A stretch of 30,645 nucleotides of DNA, taken from contig CAZTFU010000022.1 of the NCBI GenBank assembly GCA_964612925.1, forward strand, positions 1 to 30,645. The letters are read 5' to 3'. The stretch's first letter is position 1, and each line of letters begins with the position of its first letter. Positions 30,593 through 30,645 of the stretch are shown here, piece by piece. Under the pieces are notes generated by a model. That model did not search any database. It saw only the letters and a list, made by a program, of their open reading frames with translations, and was not told the origin of the DNA. Made by a program: the position numbers and the translations under genes. Source of the stretch: Phil1 sp964612925. GTDB taxonomy: Bacteria > Bacillota > Clostridia > Christensenellales > CAG-138.

Positions 30593-30645
30593 TGGTGCCT
30601 CAGAGTGGAGTCGAACCACCGACACAGGGATTTTCAGTCCCTTGC
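30593..30645 (-). tRNA. tRNA-Phe (anticodon GAA), cut by window end
   Basis: The 3' two-thirds of a minus-strand tRNA: anticodon arm AGGGA-CTGAAAA-TCCCT giving GAA, GGTGG-TTCGACT T arm, CTGAGGC acceptor strand and encoded CCA (30593-30595). The 5' part lies beyond the window. Confidence 0.93.

Overview
The window reads as chromosomal DNA from a Gram-positive, spore-forming member of the Bacillota, most likely a gut-type Clostridia. Evidence for this is a SpoIID-family lytic transglycosylase and a SpoIIE-like phosphatase, the darA-holB-ricT order and the yybS-gdpP-rplI-dnaB order known from Firmicutes, strong AGGAGG ribosome binding sites, sigma-A promoters and U-tract terminators. I cannot name a genus. 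Most genes share one codon style, with many AUA, CGC and GCG codons. One stretch (about 8.7-11.2 kb) is visibly more AT-rich and looks acquired.

Layout. 1-454 is a gene-free, hairpin-rich region. 455-2405 (minus) is a three-gene overlapping operon: a membrane zinc-ribbon protein, a DUF5685 protein and a J-domain protein. 2576-5416 (plus) encodes an AAA ATPase, a SpoIID-like protein and an RluA-type pseudouridine synthase. 5535-8614 (plus) encodes a HAD phosphatase, the cyclic-di-AMP receptor DarA, the clamp-loader subunit HolB and RicT with a long charged tail. 8700-11234 is the accessory island: an XRE repressor and an ImmA/IrrE protease behind a promoter framed by two operator copies, then a DUF4417 protein, a DUF6883 toxin-like domain protein and a DUF4926 small protein. 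It ends at a shared terminator abutting a tRNA-Arg gene. 11559-12824 is a cytoplasmic S41-type peptidase.

13041-18437 (minus) holds a fold-type II PLP enzyme, then a run of SpoIIE-like phosphatase, LOG-family phosphoribohydrolase, a UspA-like protein and an AI-2E-type permease. 18590-19677 (plus) is a tandem pair of diverged DUF3841 genes. 19773-24934 (plus) is a cell-envelope cluster: an L,D-transpeptidase lipoprotein, an SH3 + VanX-like dipeptidase lipoprotein, a small lipoprotein, an MBOAT acyltransferase and an AlgX/DHHW-like partner. Together these suggest peptidoglycan remodelling plus O-acetylation of a surface polymer. 25065-30244 (minus) is a 58-residue Cys-containing small protein and the dnaB-rplI-gdpP-yybS block. 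The window ends in a minus-strand tRNA cluster (Phe, Gly, Cys).

The best candidate for an undescribed system is the 8.7-11.2 kb island. It combines a regulatory pair (repressor plus its likely protease), a toxin-like/immunity-like pair and a DUF4417 gene preceded by an unusual set of inverted and direct repeats. Cyclic-di-AMP is a secondary theme: its receptor (darA) and its phosphodiesterase (gdpP) are both here, in separate conserved blocks.
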